A stretch of DNA of 64,000 nt from Oceanirhabdus seepicola (GCF_023684385.1 NZ_JAGSOJ010000002.1:930001-994000); one strand, 5' to 3'. Positions 9,175 through 18,361 are shown, counted from the first letter of the stretch. The notes: generated by a model from the sequence alone, not told the origin. Numbers and translations are program-made.

Positions 9175-10377
9175 ATGAGAGGAATGTATGTAGAGAAAAA
9201 TAGAGAGAGGGTTAATATTAAATTTCTTATCGGAACTTTGATAATGTTTATTTTTGCGTATTTTATGGGAGGAGAACTACCTTATTCTGTATTCTATACA
9301 ATGGGGGCAATTGTAATATTTTCTTTGTGGTATGTATATCATACTAAGAAAAATTTATCTTGTTTTTGGGATCTTAATATAAAAAAGACAGTGATTAATG
9401 AAAAAATCATAATAAATCAGATGGTTTGTAGTGATACAATAACACCTGTGATAAATGTATTAATGAAGTGTTTTCAATTTGAAGCTGTTGATGGAGCTAA
9501 TAAAGAGTTGCGACTTTTTCTTGGGGAGAATGGTACGAAGAGAATTAGGCAAGAAGTAGCTTTTAAATATAGAGGGGTATATAAAATAGGGGAAACAGAG
9601 TATGAGATTTCAGATCCTTTTGGAATTTTTAAAGTAAATAAGAAAGAATTAAATGAAGGGGAAATTCATGTATATCCAGCAATTTATCACATATTTGAAG
9701 AAATAAATACTAGATCCAAATATTTAGATGCATATATATTGAGTAAAAATGGAGTTGAGGATAGGAACTTAGTAAAAGATATTAGGAAATATATGCCTGG
9801 GGATGATATTAAAAGAATCCATTGGAAAGCAAGTGCGAAATATGACACCTTATTGGTGAAGAATTATGAAAAAATTGAAGGAAATGAAGTTTTTCTGTTT
9901 ATAAATATGAACAAGGAAAATATGGAAAATTTGGATGAAGAGGAGGGGATGGTTGATTTTTCAATGTCTTTAATGTATAGCTTTTTGAAAAGAGAAATAC
10001 GTTGTAGCATATCGATAAATTCAATGGAAGATAAGGAGTTTTATTTAGTAGATAAAACGGTTTTTGATGAGACAGCAGAGTTTTTTAAAAATACAAAATC
10101 TGATGGGGAAGAAGAATTCTATGAATTTATTAACAATAAAATCAATAAGGTGCCTTTTAGAGGATGGATAGGTGTAATAACTATAAAGGTTGATGATGAG
10201 CTAAAAAATTCATTAATAAATTTAAAAGATAATGGATATAAAGTTACACTTTTTCATTTTGATAGTAACCAAAAAAATATTGGATTATTAAGGGGATTTG
10301 GAATAGAAACAATAGAATATCAAAGACTCGTAGGGGAAAGAGAAATTAATGAATGCAATAGAGTTTATAACTATTAA
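9175..10377 (+). CDS. DUF58 domain protein
   Basis: A 400-residue protein with two N-terminal membrane segments (about 14-32 and 37-55) and a DUF58 core around 200-225 (VKDIRKYMPGDDIKRIHWKA). The gene starts 14 bp after moxR behind AAGGAG. DUF58 proteins are membrane-associated partners of MoxR ATPases; the molecular role is not established. The transglutaminase gene follows within 30 bp, so this is the usual MoxR-DUF58-TGase trio. Confidence 0.9.
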   Translation: MRGMYVEKNRERVNIKFLIGTLIMFIFAYFMGGELPYSVFYTMGAIVIFSLWYVYHTKKNLSCFWDLNIKKTVINEKIIINQMVCSDTITPVINVLMKCFQFEAVDGANKELRLFLGENGTKRIRQEVAFKYRGVYKIGETEYEISDPFGIFKVNKKELNEGEIHVYPAIYHIFEEINTRSKYLDAYILSKNGVEDRNLVKDIRKYMPGDDIKRIHWKASAKYDTLLVKNYEKIEGNEVFLFINMNKENMENLDEEEGMVDFSMSLMYSFLKREIRCSISINSMEDKEFYLVDKTVFDETAEFFKNTKSDGEEEFYEFINNKINKVPFRGWIGVITIKVDDELKNSLINLKDNGYKVTLFHFDSNQKNIGLLRGFGIETIEYQRLVGEREINECNRVYNY

Positions 10378-10403
10378 TATGGGGATATATAAGGAGAAGC
10401 GCG

Positions 10404-12713
10404 ATGAAAAGATATTTAGAAGCTTTTCTTGGGGTATTGGTATTTATCAATATAGCGCTGGTGGGAGTTTGCTATATTGAATATTACAATGTTCAAGAAA
10501 TTGTATATTATGAATTACTAATAGGGATTTTAATTGTATTTCTTATTCAAATATTTATGAGTGTAATAATTAAGAGTAGATGGAAAATGCTTGCTGTGGT
10601 AATGTTAGCTTTTTTGTGTGAAGTAGCTTTATTTATCAAAGGGAGTGAAATACTAGGTGGGATACTTAGGTTCAGTGAAGAATTGCATATTCTCCATGAC
10701 AAATATTATTATAGTGAAGTTATTAAGTATACTGAATTTCGTGGGACTTTATTATTCTTTACTGCCATAATTACTTTAAGTATAGTAACTTTGGCTTTTA
10801 ATATAAAACGGAATGGTTTGATTTATTTTAATCTGTTTTTTGCTATGATGCTGTGGTATCAAAATGGTATGGAAATAGTTAAAAAACACTTAATTTTATT
10901 TTTAATGGTTAATATAGTGATTTATATGATGGGAAAGATGATCCCAATACTTAAAGATTTTAAGAAAGATGGCGAGATATCGTTGATAGTCTGGATGATT
11001 GTGGTGGCAGTGCTTATAGGGGGTTGTGTTAGAATATTGCCATCGAAAATCTATGGAAATGAGTTTTTTGGTGTTCATAGTTTTATTGATAACGAATATG
11101 CACCGATAAAAGGTTTAGATAAAATATCGTATAGAGATGTATATAGATATTCTAATGCTAATAAAGATGGTAAAAATAAATTAGGAGGAAAGATAAAACA
11201 GCATAGTAAGAAAATTATTGAGGTAAAAGGGAGAAATGTGAAATACCTTAAATCATCCAGTAAAAGCTCTTATGATGGACAATACTGGTTTAATACTTCT
11301 ACTTCTTACAAAAAAGTGAAAAATAATGTGGGGATTAACGAAACTTTAAAGGATTTTGAGAAAAAAGAATCAGAAATAATTGAAATAAAATATGATAATA
11401 AATTTGAAACAAAAAGTGTTTTTAGTCCAGGGTTTTCAGAAGAATATTTAATTAAGGATGTAATTTATTATGATAAAAACAGTACTAGTATACTGAAAGA
11501 ACATGAGGATATTGGTAAGTATCAGGTTAAAAAAATCCAATTAAAATCCAAAAAAACTGGTCTTATATTATCAGAAATATTTTCTGAAATGCCACTAGAG
11601 TCAGCTGGTGAGTTTGAGTATTCTATACCTGTTGACATAATAAAAAGTGAAAATATGACAGAAGAGTACAAAAAAAAGTTCATGGGAGCTGAGGAGTACA
11701 GAGAGAAAAACACGATGACACAGATTAATAATATTATTATACTTGAGGAATACGCAAAATATCTTGAGGTACCATCAAATATTACTGATCGAGTTTATAA
11801 TCTAACATACGAAGTGATTGAGGATGCAACATCTCCATATGAAAAAATAAATAAAATTAGAGCTTACTTAAAAAATAATTATCCCTATACTTTGGATGTT
11901 AGCGAAATTCCAGAGGGGGCTGAGTTTGTTGATTATTTTTTATTTGAAGAGAAAAAAGGATATTGCACATACTACGCAACTGCAATGGCAATTATGGGAA
12001 GAATCGCTGGTATACCAACTAGATATTGTGAGGGATTTAAAGTTGATCAAACTAATTCTTTATATGGAAACGTTAATGATCGTTCTGATGGTGGATATTT
12101 TGTAAAAACAGATAATGCACATGCGTGGATTGAAGTATTAGTTGATCCGGAAGATGATGTTTGGATTGTAGTGGAAGCTACTGCAAGTGAAGATTCGGAA
12201 GATGAAGATACAGAGGAGATAACAAATGAAAATGAGGAATATGAACAACGAGATGCTATGAATGCATTGAACATGGATAATATTAATGATAAGCGACAAG
12301 GTTATATTGATGATATAGAGAGTAATGAAAAAAAGAGTAATCAGAATTTCTATATTCTTTTTAAATTATTATTGATTGGTATTCTGATAAAGTTACTCTA
12401 TGATGTTTTTAAACGGGTATCAGTAATGAAAAGCAATAGTCCATCTCAAATGTATTATTATGCATTAAAAAGGCTGAAAAGGGTCAAAATTAAAAAAGAG
12501 ATTAGTGAATCTGAAATCGAGTTTTCAGAAAAAATATCAAACGAAGATTTAAGAAATATTATGATAGAGATTGTAAGATTGGGGTATGAAGAATCATATG
12601 GAATAAAAAATGAATATTCATCTAAAGCTCACTATAAAGAAATTAATAGATATGTAAGAGGTCACTTAGGGATATTCAAGGACACAATTATTAGAGTTGT
12701 ATTAGGGGAATAA
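10404..12713 (+). CDS. Membrane transglutaminase-like protein (TgpA type)
   Basis: A 769-residue protein with several N-terminal membrane helices (about 1-215), an outer region with a transglutaminase/protease-like core, and one C-terminal membrane helix (about 650-672) followed by a cytoplasmic tail. The catalytic triad is present: Cys521 in KKGYCTYYATAM, His573 in DNAHAWIEV and an Asp near 590. TgpA-like proteins are thought to process or crosslink wall or periplasmic proteins. It is the last gene of the MoxR-DUF58-TGase operon and is followed by a large AT-rich hairpin. The substrate is unknown. Confidence 0.9.
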   Translation: MKRYLEAFLGVLVFINIALVGVCYIEYYNVQEIVYYELLIGILIVFLIQIFMSVIIKSRWKMLAVVMLAFLCEVALFIKGSEILGGILRFSEELHILHDKYYYSEVIKYTEFRGTLLFFTAIITLSIVTLAFNIKRNGLIYFNLFFAMMLWYQNGMEIVKKHLILFLMVNIVIYMMGKMIPILKDFKKDGEISLIVWMIVVAVLIGGCVRILPSKIYGNEFFGVHSFIDNEYAPIKGLDKISYRDVYRYSNANKDGKNKLGGKIKQHSKKIIEVKGRNVKYLKSSSKSSYDGQYWFNTSTSYKKVKNNVGINETLKDFEKKESEIIEIKYDNKFETKSVFSPGFSEEYLIKDVIYYDKNSTSILKEHEDIGKYQVKKIQLKSKKTGLILSEIFSEMPLESAGEFEYSIPVDIIKSENMTEEYKKKFMGAEEYREKNTMTQINNIIILEEYAKYLEVPSNITDRVYNLTYEVIEDATSPYEKINKIRAYLKNNYPYTLDVSEIPEGAEFVDYFLFEEKKGYCTYYATAMAIMGRIAGIPTRYCEGFKVDQTNSLYGNVNDRSDGGYFVKTDNAHAWIEVLVDPEDDVWIVVEATASEDSEDEDTEEITNENEEYEQRDAMNALNMDNINDKRQGYIDDIESNEKKSNQNFYILFKLLLIGILIKLLYDVFKRVSVMKSNSPSQMYYYALKRLKRVKIKKEISESEIEFSEKISNEDLRNIMIEIVRLGYEESYGIKNEYSSKAHYKEINRYVRGHLGIFKDTIIRVVLGE

Positions 12714-12720
12714 TGAATAT

Positions 12721-12790
12721 AAAGAACAAATAGAAAAGAACAGAGAACAAATCACCTAATTGTTCTTTGTTCTCTATTCTTTATTCTTTG
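12721..12790. repeat. Large imperfect hairpin built of AAGAACA/AAGAATA units
   Basis: An arm of repeated AAGAACA-like heptamers (12721-12750) is matched by the complementary TTGTTCTTTGTTCT-type arm (12760-12790), giving a roughly 30-bp imperfect stem that ends in a T-rich run. It probably terminates the transglutaminase operon. It belongs to the heptamer repeat family also seen at 13741, 13964, 46681 and 46997. Confidence 0.6.
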
Positions 12791-12878
12791 AGTCAAAAAT
12801 TCTCTTAGGTTAAAATTATATTTAAGCAATTTGAAAAAAATCGTGAACTAAAATATCTATAATGGATAGGAGAAAAAA

Positions 12879-13700
12879 ATGAAGTATAAAATGATATGCC
12901 TTGATATGGATGGGACACTACTAACTACGGATAAAAGAATAAGTGAAAAAAATAAAGAATACTTAAGAAAAATTAAAGATAAGGGAGTGATTGTTGCTGT
13001 TTGTACAGGTAGATTATTAATATCAGCAAAATACTTTGCTAATTTAATAGGTGAAAAAGTGGATGTAATAGCATCAAATGGTGCTATGGTAATCGATAAG
13101 GATGAAAAAGAAATTTACGAAAGTCATTTAGGTTATGAAAATGGGAAGTATGCTTTAGAAATAATGAAAAAAAATAATATTTATCCTCACTTTTATTCAA
13201 GAGATACAGTTTACACTGAAAAAATGGCATATTCATCTATATTCTATCAGAAATATAATGAATCCACAGAAGATGAAAGATTTAAAGTTAAATTCAATAT
13301 GGTGAAAAATTGGGATGAGATATTAAAAGTAAATGAAAATGAGATTATGAAAACGGTAGGAATGAGTGAAGATGTTGATTTAATAAGAAAAATAAGAAGC
13401 CAGTTAAGTGAAAATCCTAATATTGAAGTTGTGTATTCCCATAAGAAAAACTTTGAAGTTATGAAAAAAGGGGTTTCTAAAGGGAATTCAATAGGGATAT
13501 TAGCTGCTCACTATGGGATAAGTAGAGATGAAATTGTTGCTTTTGGTGATAGTAATAATGATGTTTCAATGTTGGAATATGCTGGTTTAAGTGTAGCAAT
13601 GGGAAATGGAACAGAAGAAATTAAAGAGAATGCTGATTTTATAACCTTAAGTAATGACGAAAATGGAGTGGCTCACGGAATTGAGAAGATATTTTTGTAG
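12879..13700 (+). CDS. Cof-type HAD-IIB phosphatase
   Basis: A 273-residue protein of typical Cof/YkrA size. HAD motif I is DMDGTL (nucleophile Asp9, general acid Asp11). Motif III is the KKGVSKGNS lysine, and motif IV is GDSNNDVSML. These cytosolic enzymes hydrolyse sugar phosphates, nucleotides or cofactors such as flavin mononucleotide; the substrate cannot be told from sequence. The ATG at 12879 follows ATAGGAG. The gene stands alone, flanked by AAGAACA-type repeats on both sides. Confidence 0.93.
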   Translation: MKYKMICLDMDGTLLTTDKRISEKNKEYLRKIKDKGVIVAVCTGRLLISAKYFANLIGEKVDVIASNGAMVIDKDEKEIYESHLGYENGKYALEIMKKNNIYPHFYSRDTVYTEKMAYSSIFYQKYNESTEDERFKVKFNMVKNWDEILKVNENEIMKTVGMSEDVDLIRKIRSQLSENPNIEVVYSHKKNFEVMKKGVSKGNSIGILAAHYGISRDEIVAFGDSNNDVSMLEYAGLSVAMGNGTEEIKENADFITLSNDENGVAHGIEKIFL

Positions 13701-14012
13701 ATGAACTACTTGGTAGATTTATCTACAAAAAAATGAGAAAAAAGGACAGAGAATAAAGAATAAAGGTTCTGACTTAGGTCAGAACCTAAATTTAATTAGT
13801 GGATTATTTAAAAACATGTAACAGACCATGAAAGTTTTTCAAAATAGTATTTAATATAAGAGGCTTTAAGTATATAATTATAGGGAGAGATACGAAACTA
13901 AATAAAAACACGATACAAATGAAACAATTAAACTTTGAGCAAAGATACTTTTAAATATATATATTTCTTTGTTCTTTATTCTTTGTTCTTTGTATATAAT
14001 TAGGAGGAGACA
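13701..14012. other. Intergenic stretch with terminator and heptamer repeats
   Basis: It holds heptamer repeats AGAATAAAGAATAAAG (13741-13763), a perfect 10-bp stem AGGTTCTGAC/GTCAGAACCT (13764-13773 with 13778-13787, loop TTAG) that may end the HAD gene, and an inverted-orientation repeat run (13964-13992) just before trmL. No coding frame is supported. Confidence 0.6.
13764..13787 (+). terminator. Hairpin after HAD phosphatase gene
   Basis: A perfect 10-bp stem AGGTTCTGAC / GTCAGAACCT with TTAG loop; the 3' side is AT-rich (AAATTTAATT) rather than a pure T-run. Confidence 0.55.
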
Positions 14013-14480
14013 ATGAATATTAATATAGTATTATTTCAACCGGAAATACCACATAATACAGGGGCTATAGGAAGAACATGCGTTTTAACAAATTGTACAC
14101 TTCATCTTATCAAGCCACTAGGTTTTGAAATTAATGAAAAGGCAGTAAGAAGAGCTGGGTTAGATTATTGGAAACATGTAAAGATTGAAGAACATGATAG
14201 TTATGAGGATCTAAGAGCAAAATACCCTGAGTCTAATTTTTATTTCTGTACAACTAAAGGGAAAAAGGACTATACGCAAGTTCAATATGAAAAGGGCGAT
14301 TTTTTAGTTTTTGGAAGAGAATCAAGTGGATTACCTGATTACATAAGAGAAAACAATAAGGATAATTGTATAAGAGTTCCTATGGTAGAAACTACTACAA
14401 GATCCTTAAATTTATCTAATACAGCAAATATTATTGTATATGAAGCACTAAGACAACTTGGTTTTCCGGGGATGAAATAG
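14013..14480 (+). CDS. trmL: tRNA (cytidine(34)-2'-O)-methyltransferase TrmL
   Basis: A 155-residue SPOUT methyltransferase of normal TrmL/CspR length. Family motifs are visible: FQPEIPHNTGAIGRTC (res 8-23), VFGRESSGLP (SAM-binding knot) and SLNLSNTANIIVYEALRQ at the C-terminus. TrmL methylates the wobble ribose of tRNA-Leu isoacceptors as a homodimer in the cytosol. The ATG follows AGGAGGAGAC. It is monocistronic and is followed by a long non-coding stretch before the glycine riboswitch. Confidence 0.94.
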   Translation: MNINIVLFQPEIPHNTGAIGRTCVLTNCTLHLIKPLGFEINEKAVRRAGLDYWKHVKIEEHDSYEDLRAKYPESNFYFCTTKGKKDYTQVQYEKGDFLVFGRESSGLPDYIRENNKDNCIRVPMVETTTRSLNLSNTANIIVYEALRQLGFPGMK

Positions 14481-14919
14481 AAAAAAATGGTTTGTGGAAT
14501 AAAGTGATTGAGGTAAGAAGGTTGTAATTAGTTAAATAAATCACAAAAAAAAGAGAAAAGTGTCTAAAAATGACAGCGGTATTAAAATGAAAAGTAAAAT
14601 CAATTAGATTTAAAAAATGATAAAATGCGAATTATAGAAAATGATAGATGTTTTTGTGGAAAATGATGTGATTTGAGTTTTTGAGACCGATTATGATATT
14701 TATGTGGCTTGGAGAGCGGGAATCTGGGCAAACAATAGGAAAAGTATTACGGGTTTTTAATTAAAATTACTATTTGTATTACGATTAAAATCTGGGTTTT
14801 CTTAAATGAAATTCGGGTTTTAGTCTTTTGATTAGTTTTCTAAATTTTAAAATGAATGCTATTGAAAAAACAAATTCAAAAATCTAAAAAAAAATGTAGA
14901 AAAGTTTGTTATGATACTG
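14481..14919. other. Non-coding stretch upstream of glycine riboswitch
   Basis: About 440 bp of AT-rich sequence, with no coding frame, strong hairpin or repeat that I can support. It may hold upstream control sites for the glycine reductase promoter. Confidence 0.5.
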
Positions 14920-14925
14920 TATAAT
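14920..14925 (+). promoter_or_regulatory. Candidate -10 box of the glycine reductase operon
   Basis: TATAAT at 14920-14925, about 65 nt before the first glycine aptamer. The -35 is poor (TAGAAA-like), which is compatible with an activated promoter. Confidence 0.45.
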
Positions 14926-14988
14926 ACGAATTGTAAAACAATTGAGACAACAATCACGATTAAAATAAAATAAATGTTATGGATGATA

Positions 14989-15150
14989 TATGTGGGAGAT
15001 AACTAAAGATTTTAGTAGCCGAAGGAACAAATGTAAGTTTTGCCGAACGTACATGAAAATCTCAGGCAAAGGAACCACGTATGGACATATCTCTGGAAAG
15101 CTGTAAAACAGCACCGACGGAGTAAATCTCTCAGGTACCAAGACAGGGCA
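14989..15150 (+). promoter_or_regulatory. Tandem glycine riboswitch (two gcvT-type aptamers)
   Basis: Two aptamers lie side by side. The first is about 14989-15081: P1 strands TATGTGG/CCACGTA, core GCCGAAGGAACAAA and AAATCTCAGGCAAAGGA. The second is about 15082-15150: core CACCGACGGAGTAAA and TCTCTCAGGTACCAAGACAG. Both match the glycine riboswitch consensus. The 3' strand of the second aptamer overlaps the terminator stem, so glycine binding should prevent termination and turn on grdX through grdD. Glycine is the substrate of the encoded enzyme, so the logic is coherent. Confidence 0.95.
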
Positions 15151-15183
15151 AAAGGCTAATAAGTTTTTGCATTGTCTTTTTTT
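15142..15183 (+). terminator. Riboswitch-controlled terminator before grdX
   Basis: GAC..GCAAAA (15142-15154) can pair with TTTTGC..GTC (15165-15176), followed by T residues to 15183. Its 5' strand is shared with the end of the second glycine aptamer. Confidence 0.8.
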
Positions 15184-15267
15184 AATGCAAAAAAACATAG
15201 AAAAATTAAAATAGTACATAATAATAATTTAGTATAGTATTTTAAAAAAATTAAATGGGAGTAGAAT

Positions 15268-15645
15268 ATGATTGAAAAACTTATAATTGTAACAAATAAC
15301 CCGTTGAGTTTTAAAAATTTTAAGAAAAGTTACGAGAGTGTTTATATTGAAGGGGATGTTAGGGAAGTATATAAAAAAGTGAGAGATATGATTCATTTAG
15401 GTCATAGACTTTTAACACATCCTTTGATGAGTAGTGTTAAACCAAATATGACACCATATAGAACAATATGTGTTTCTTATGAAAAATGCGCTAAGTGCGA
15501 TATGGAGTCATTGACATTGATGGAAGGCAGTATTGCAACTTTAGAAAAGTTCTTAAGCATGAAGCCTATTCCAGAATATACTGAAGCAGTGAAATATGAT
15601 TTTCAAGTTATAGATTATGATTTAATTAATCATGCATTGAATTAA
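15268..15645 (+). CDS. grdX: GrdX family protein
   Basis: A 125-residue protein with the family pattern VTNNP near the N-terminus, RVxxMIHLGHRLLTHPLMSSVKPNMTPYRT-type core (about 45-75) and YDFQVIDYDLINHAL at the C-terminus. GrdX is found at the head of glycine, sarcosine and betaine reductase operons and in nearly every grd cluster. Its function is unknown and it is not part of the purified complex. It is the first gene after the glycine riboswitch, with ribosome site GGGAG. Confidence 0.93.
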   Translation: MIEKLIIVTNNPLSFKNFKKSYESVYIEGDVREVYKKVRDMIHLGHRLLTHPLMSSVKPNMTPYRTICVSYEKCAKCDMESLTLMEGSIATLEKFLSMKPIPEYTEAVKYDFQVIDYDLINHALN

Positions 15646-15667
15646 AAAAAAAAAGGAGGCAGAAACC

Positions 15668-16588
15668 ATGTCACATATTTATGATAATATTATTATTGGT
15701 GGTGGACCAGCTGGATTAGCTGCAGCTCTATACGGTGGAAGAGCAAGAATGAATACATTAGTATTAGAGAGAGCTAAGTACGGCGGACAAGCAGCTACTA
15801 CTTCAGAAATGGAGAACTACCCAGGAGCTATTGAAGGTGGAACTACAGAACTTATTGAAAGAATGAGAAGCCAAGCAGAAGAGTTTGGAGCAGAATTCAT
15901 TAAAGATGAAATAGTTGATATGACACTTGAAGGTGATGTTAAGACACTAGTTGGTAGAAATGGTGAGTATCAAGGTAAAACAATCATAATTGCTACTGGA
16001 GCTAACCCAAGATTAGGTGGATTCAAAAATGAGATTGAACTTAGAGGTAAAGGAATATCTTATTGTGCAACTTGTGATGCTGACTTCTTTACAGAGCTAG
16101 ATGTTGCAGTTGTAGGTGGAGGAGATTCAGCTTTAGATGAGGCGTTATACTTAACTAAGTTCGCTGAAAAAGTAACAGTAATCCACAGAAGAGATGAATT
16201 TAGAGCTAACAAAGCAGTTCAAGAGAGAGTTTTCGCTAATGATAAGATAGATATTATTTGGGATACTGTTGTTGACGAAGCTATTGATGATGATGGAATT
16301 ATTGGTGGATTAAAATTAAAGAACAAGAAAACTGGTGAAGAGTCTGAGCTAGAAGTTCAAGGATGTTTTGTATTTGTTGGATTTGTTCCAAACTCAAAGT
16401 TATTTGAGGGCAAAGTTGAAATGAATGAAAGAGGCGAAATTATGTCAGATACTGAGATGAGAACTAACATCCCTGGAGTATTTGTAGCTGGTGACGTAAG
16501 AGAAAAGACATTAAGACAAGTAATCACAGCGTGTGCAGATGGAGCTATTGCATCAACTCAATCAGAACATTACGTTTCTAATCACTAA
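15668..16588 (+). CDS. trxB: Thioredoxin reductase of the glycine reductase system
   Basis: A 306-residue FAD/NAD(P)H flavoenzyme of the usual low-molecular-weight type. It has an FAD-binding GGGPAGLAAALYGGRA (about 11-26), redox-active CATC (SYCATCDADF, about 133-142), NAD(P)H-binding GGGDSALDEALYLT, and a C-terminal FVAGDVREKTLRQVITACADGA. It passes electrons from NAD(P)H to the adjacent TrxA, which reduces the selenoprotein-based glycine reductase. RBS AGGAGG; codon use is that of a highly expressed gene. Confidence 0.95.
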   Translation: MSHIYDNIIIGGGPAGLAAALYGGRARMNTLVLERAKYGGQAATTSEMENYPGAIEGGTTELIERMRSQAEEFGAEFIKDEIVDMTLEGDVKTLVGRNGEYQGKTIIIATGANPRLGGFKNEIELRGKGISYCATCDADFFTELDVAVVGGGDSALDEALYLTKFAEKVTVIHRRDEFRANKAVQERVFANDKIDIIWDTVVDEAIDDDGIIGGLKLKNKKTGEESELEVQGCFVFVGFVPNSKLFEGKVEMNERGEIMSDTEMRTNIPGVFVAGDVREKTLRQVITACADGAIASTQSEHYVSNH

Positions 16589-16653
16589 TAAGAGTAAGAA
16601 TTTTTAAAATGTTAATAATAAAATATCATATATATAATATATAGGAGGTAGTA

Positions 16654-16995
16654 ATGATGTTAGAAATCGGAAAAGATAATAAAGAGATATTTGATACTGA
16701 GGTTTTAGAATCAGAAATGCCTGTATTTGTTGACTTTTGGGGAGATAAGTGTGAGATCTGTAAACAACTTATGCCTGGAGTTCACGAATTAGCTGAGAAA
16801 TATGGTGACAAGATCAAATTTGCAAGCTTAAATATTTCAGGAGCTAGAAGACTTGCTATAAAGCAAAAAGTTCTAGGACTTCCAACAATGATCATATACA
16901 AAAATGGAGAAAGAGATGCAGTTATAACTCCAGATAAAATCACAAACTTAGCTGATGTTGAAGGATTTATTAAAGAGTACTACGAAAAACTATAG
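16654..16995 (+). CDS. trxA: Thioredoxin with atypical CEIC active site
   Basis: A 113-residue thioredoxin-fold protein between trxB and grdE. The fold landmarks are present (VFVDFWGDKCEICKQL near the active site, cis-Pro in LGLPTMIIYKNGE). The active site is C-E-I-C in place of WCGPC: the Trp is displaced and the Pro between the cysteines is missing. Grd-linked thioredoxins are known to vary here, so it is probably the dedicated electron donor to glycine reductase rather than a general thioredoxin. Two adjacent ATGs (16654, 16657) both fit the AGGAGG; the spacing slightly favours the second. Confidence 0.92.
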   Translation: MMLEIGKDNKEIFDTEVLESEMPVFVDFWGDKCEICKQLMPGVHELAEKYGDKIKFASLNISGARRLAIKQKVLGLPTMIIYKNGERDAVITPDKITNLADVEGFIKEYYEKL

Positions 16996-17074
16996 TTAAA
17001 TTTTCAAGAGACAAAGTTCTTTTGAATTTAAAATATGAGCAAACAATGAGTATAATTCTAGGAGGTGGACCTTT

Positions 17075-18361
17075 ATGCGTCTAGAGATTGGTAATATATT
17101 TATTCAAGATATTCAGTTTGGCGCTGAAACAAAGGTTGAAAATGGAGTTCTTTTTGTTAATAAAGAAGAGCTTCTAGCTGAAATCGGTGGAGATGAAAGA
17201 GTCGAAAGCATTGATTTCGATATAGCTAGACCAGGTGAAAGTGTAAGAATAATACCTGTAAAGGATGTAGTTGAGCCAAGAGTTAAGGTTGAAGGAAACG
17301 GTGGAATATTCCCTGGATTCATCAGCAAAGTTGACACAGTAGGTTCTGGTAGAACACACGTTCTTAAAGGGGCAGCAGTAGTAACAACAGGAAAAATCGT
17401 TGGTTTCCAAGAGGGTATCATTGATATGACAGGAGAGGGAGCTAAATACACACCTTTCTCAAAAACTAATAACTTAGTTATCAAAGCAGAGCCTAAAGAG
17501 GGAATCGATCAACACAATCATGAAGATGCAATTAGAATGATTGGATTTAAAGCGGCTACATACCTTGGAAAAGCAGGTAAAAATGTTGAGCCTAACGAAG
17601 TTAAAACATTTGAAACTTTACCTATTTTAGAGCAAGTTAAGCAGTATCCAGATCTACCTAAGGTAGTTTATGTATACATGATCCAAACACAAGGTCTTTT
17701 ACATGACACTTACGTTTATGGAGTTGATGGTAAGAAAATCATTCCAACAATCATGTATCCAACAGAGCCATTTGATGGTGCGGTTGTAAGTGGTAACTGT
17801 GTATCAGCATGTGATAAAAACCCAACATACGTACACATGAACCAACCAGTAATTGAAGAGTTATACGGAAGACACGGAAAAGACATCAACTTTATCGGAT
17901 GTATTGTTACTAATGAGAATGTATATCTTGCTGATAAGCAAAGATCATCTGATTGGGTAGCTAAAACTCTTGAATTCTTAGGAGCAGACGCTGCAGTAGT
18001 TTCTGAAGAAGGATTCGGTAATCCGGATGCTGACTTAGTTATGAACTGTAACAAAATCACTGATAAGGGAATCAAAACTGTTTTACTTACAGATGAGTAT
18101 GCTGGTCAAGATGGAAGTTCTCAATCATTAGCGGACTCTACTCCAAAAGCTGATGCTGTTGTAACTAACGGTAATGCTAATGAAGTAATTGTATTACCTA
18201 AGATGGATAAAATCATAGGTCATGCTGAAGCAGCTAATATTATTGCTGGAGCTAACCACGAATCATTAAGAGCAGATGGTTCAATTGAAGCAGAAATTCA
18301 GGTTATTACTGGTGCTACAAGTGAAGTAGGATTCCATTACTTAACTGCAAAAGGTTTCTAA
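17075..18361 (+). CDS. grdE: Glycine reductase component B alpha/beta proprotein
   Basis: A 428-residue GrdE. It binds glycine as a Schiff base through a pyruvoyl group made by self-cleavage. The predicted cleavage site is Asn241-Cys242 in VVSGNCVSACDKNP, giving the beta (N-terminal) and alpha (C-terminal, pyruvoyl-bearing) subunits. With GrdB it forms protein B, which activates glycine and hands the carboxymethyl group to GrdA. Other landmarks are GIDQHNHEDAIRMIG and a C-terminal ITGATSEVGFHYLTAKGF. RBS GGAGGTGG. The length matches the family. Confidence 0.96.
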   Translation: MRLEIGNIFIQDIQFGAETKVENGVLFVNKEELLAEIGGDERVESIDFDIARPGESVRIIPVKDVVEPRVKVEGNGGIFPGFISKVDTVGSGRTHVLKGAAVVTTGKIVGFQEGIIDMTGEGAKYTPFSKTNNLVIKAEPKEGIDQHNHEDAIRMIGFKAATYLGKAGKNVEPNEVKTFETLPILEQVKQYPDLPKVVYVYMIQTQGLLHDTYVYGVDGKKIIPTIMYPTEPFDGAVVSGNCVSACDKNPTYVHMNQPVIEELYGRHGKDINFIGCIVTNENVYLADKQRSSDWVAKTLEFLGADAAVVSEEGFGNPDADLVMNCNKITDKGIKTVLLTDEYAGQDGSSQSLADSTPKADAVVTNGNANEVIVLPKMDKIIGHAEAANIIAGANHESLRADGSIEAEIQVITGATSEVGFHYLTAKGF

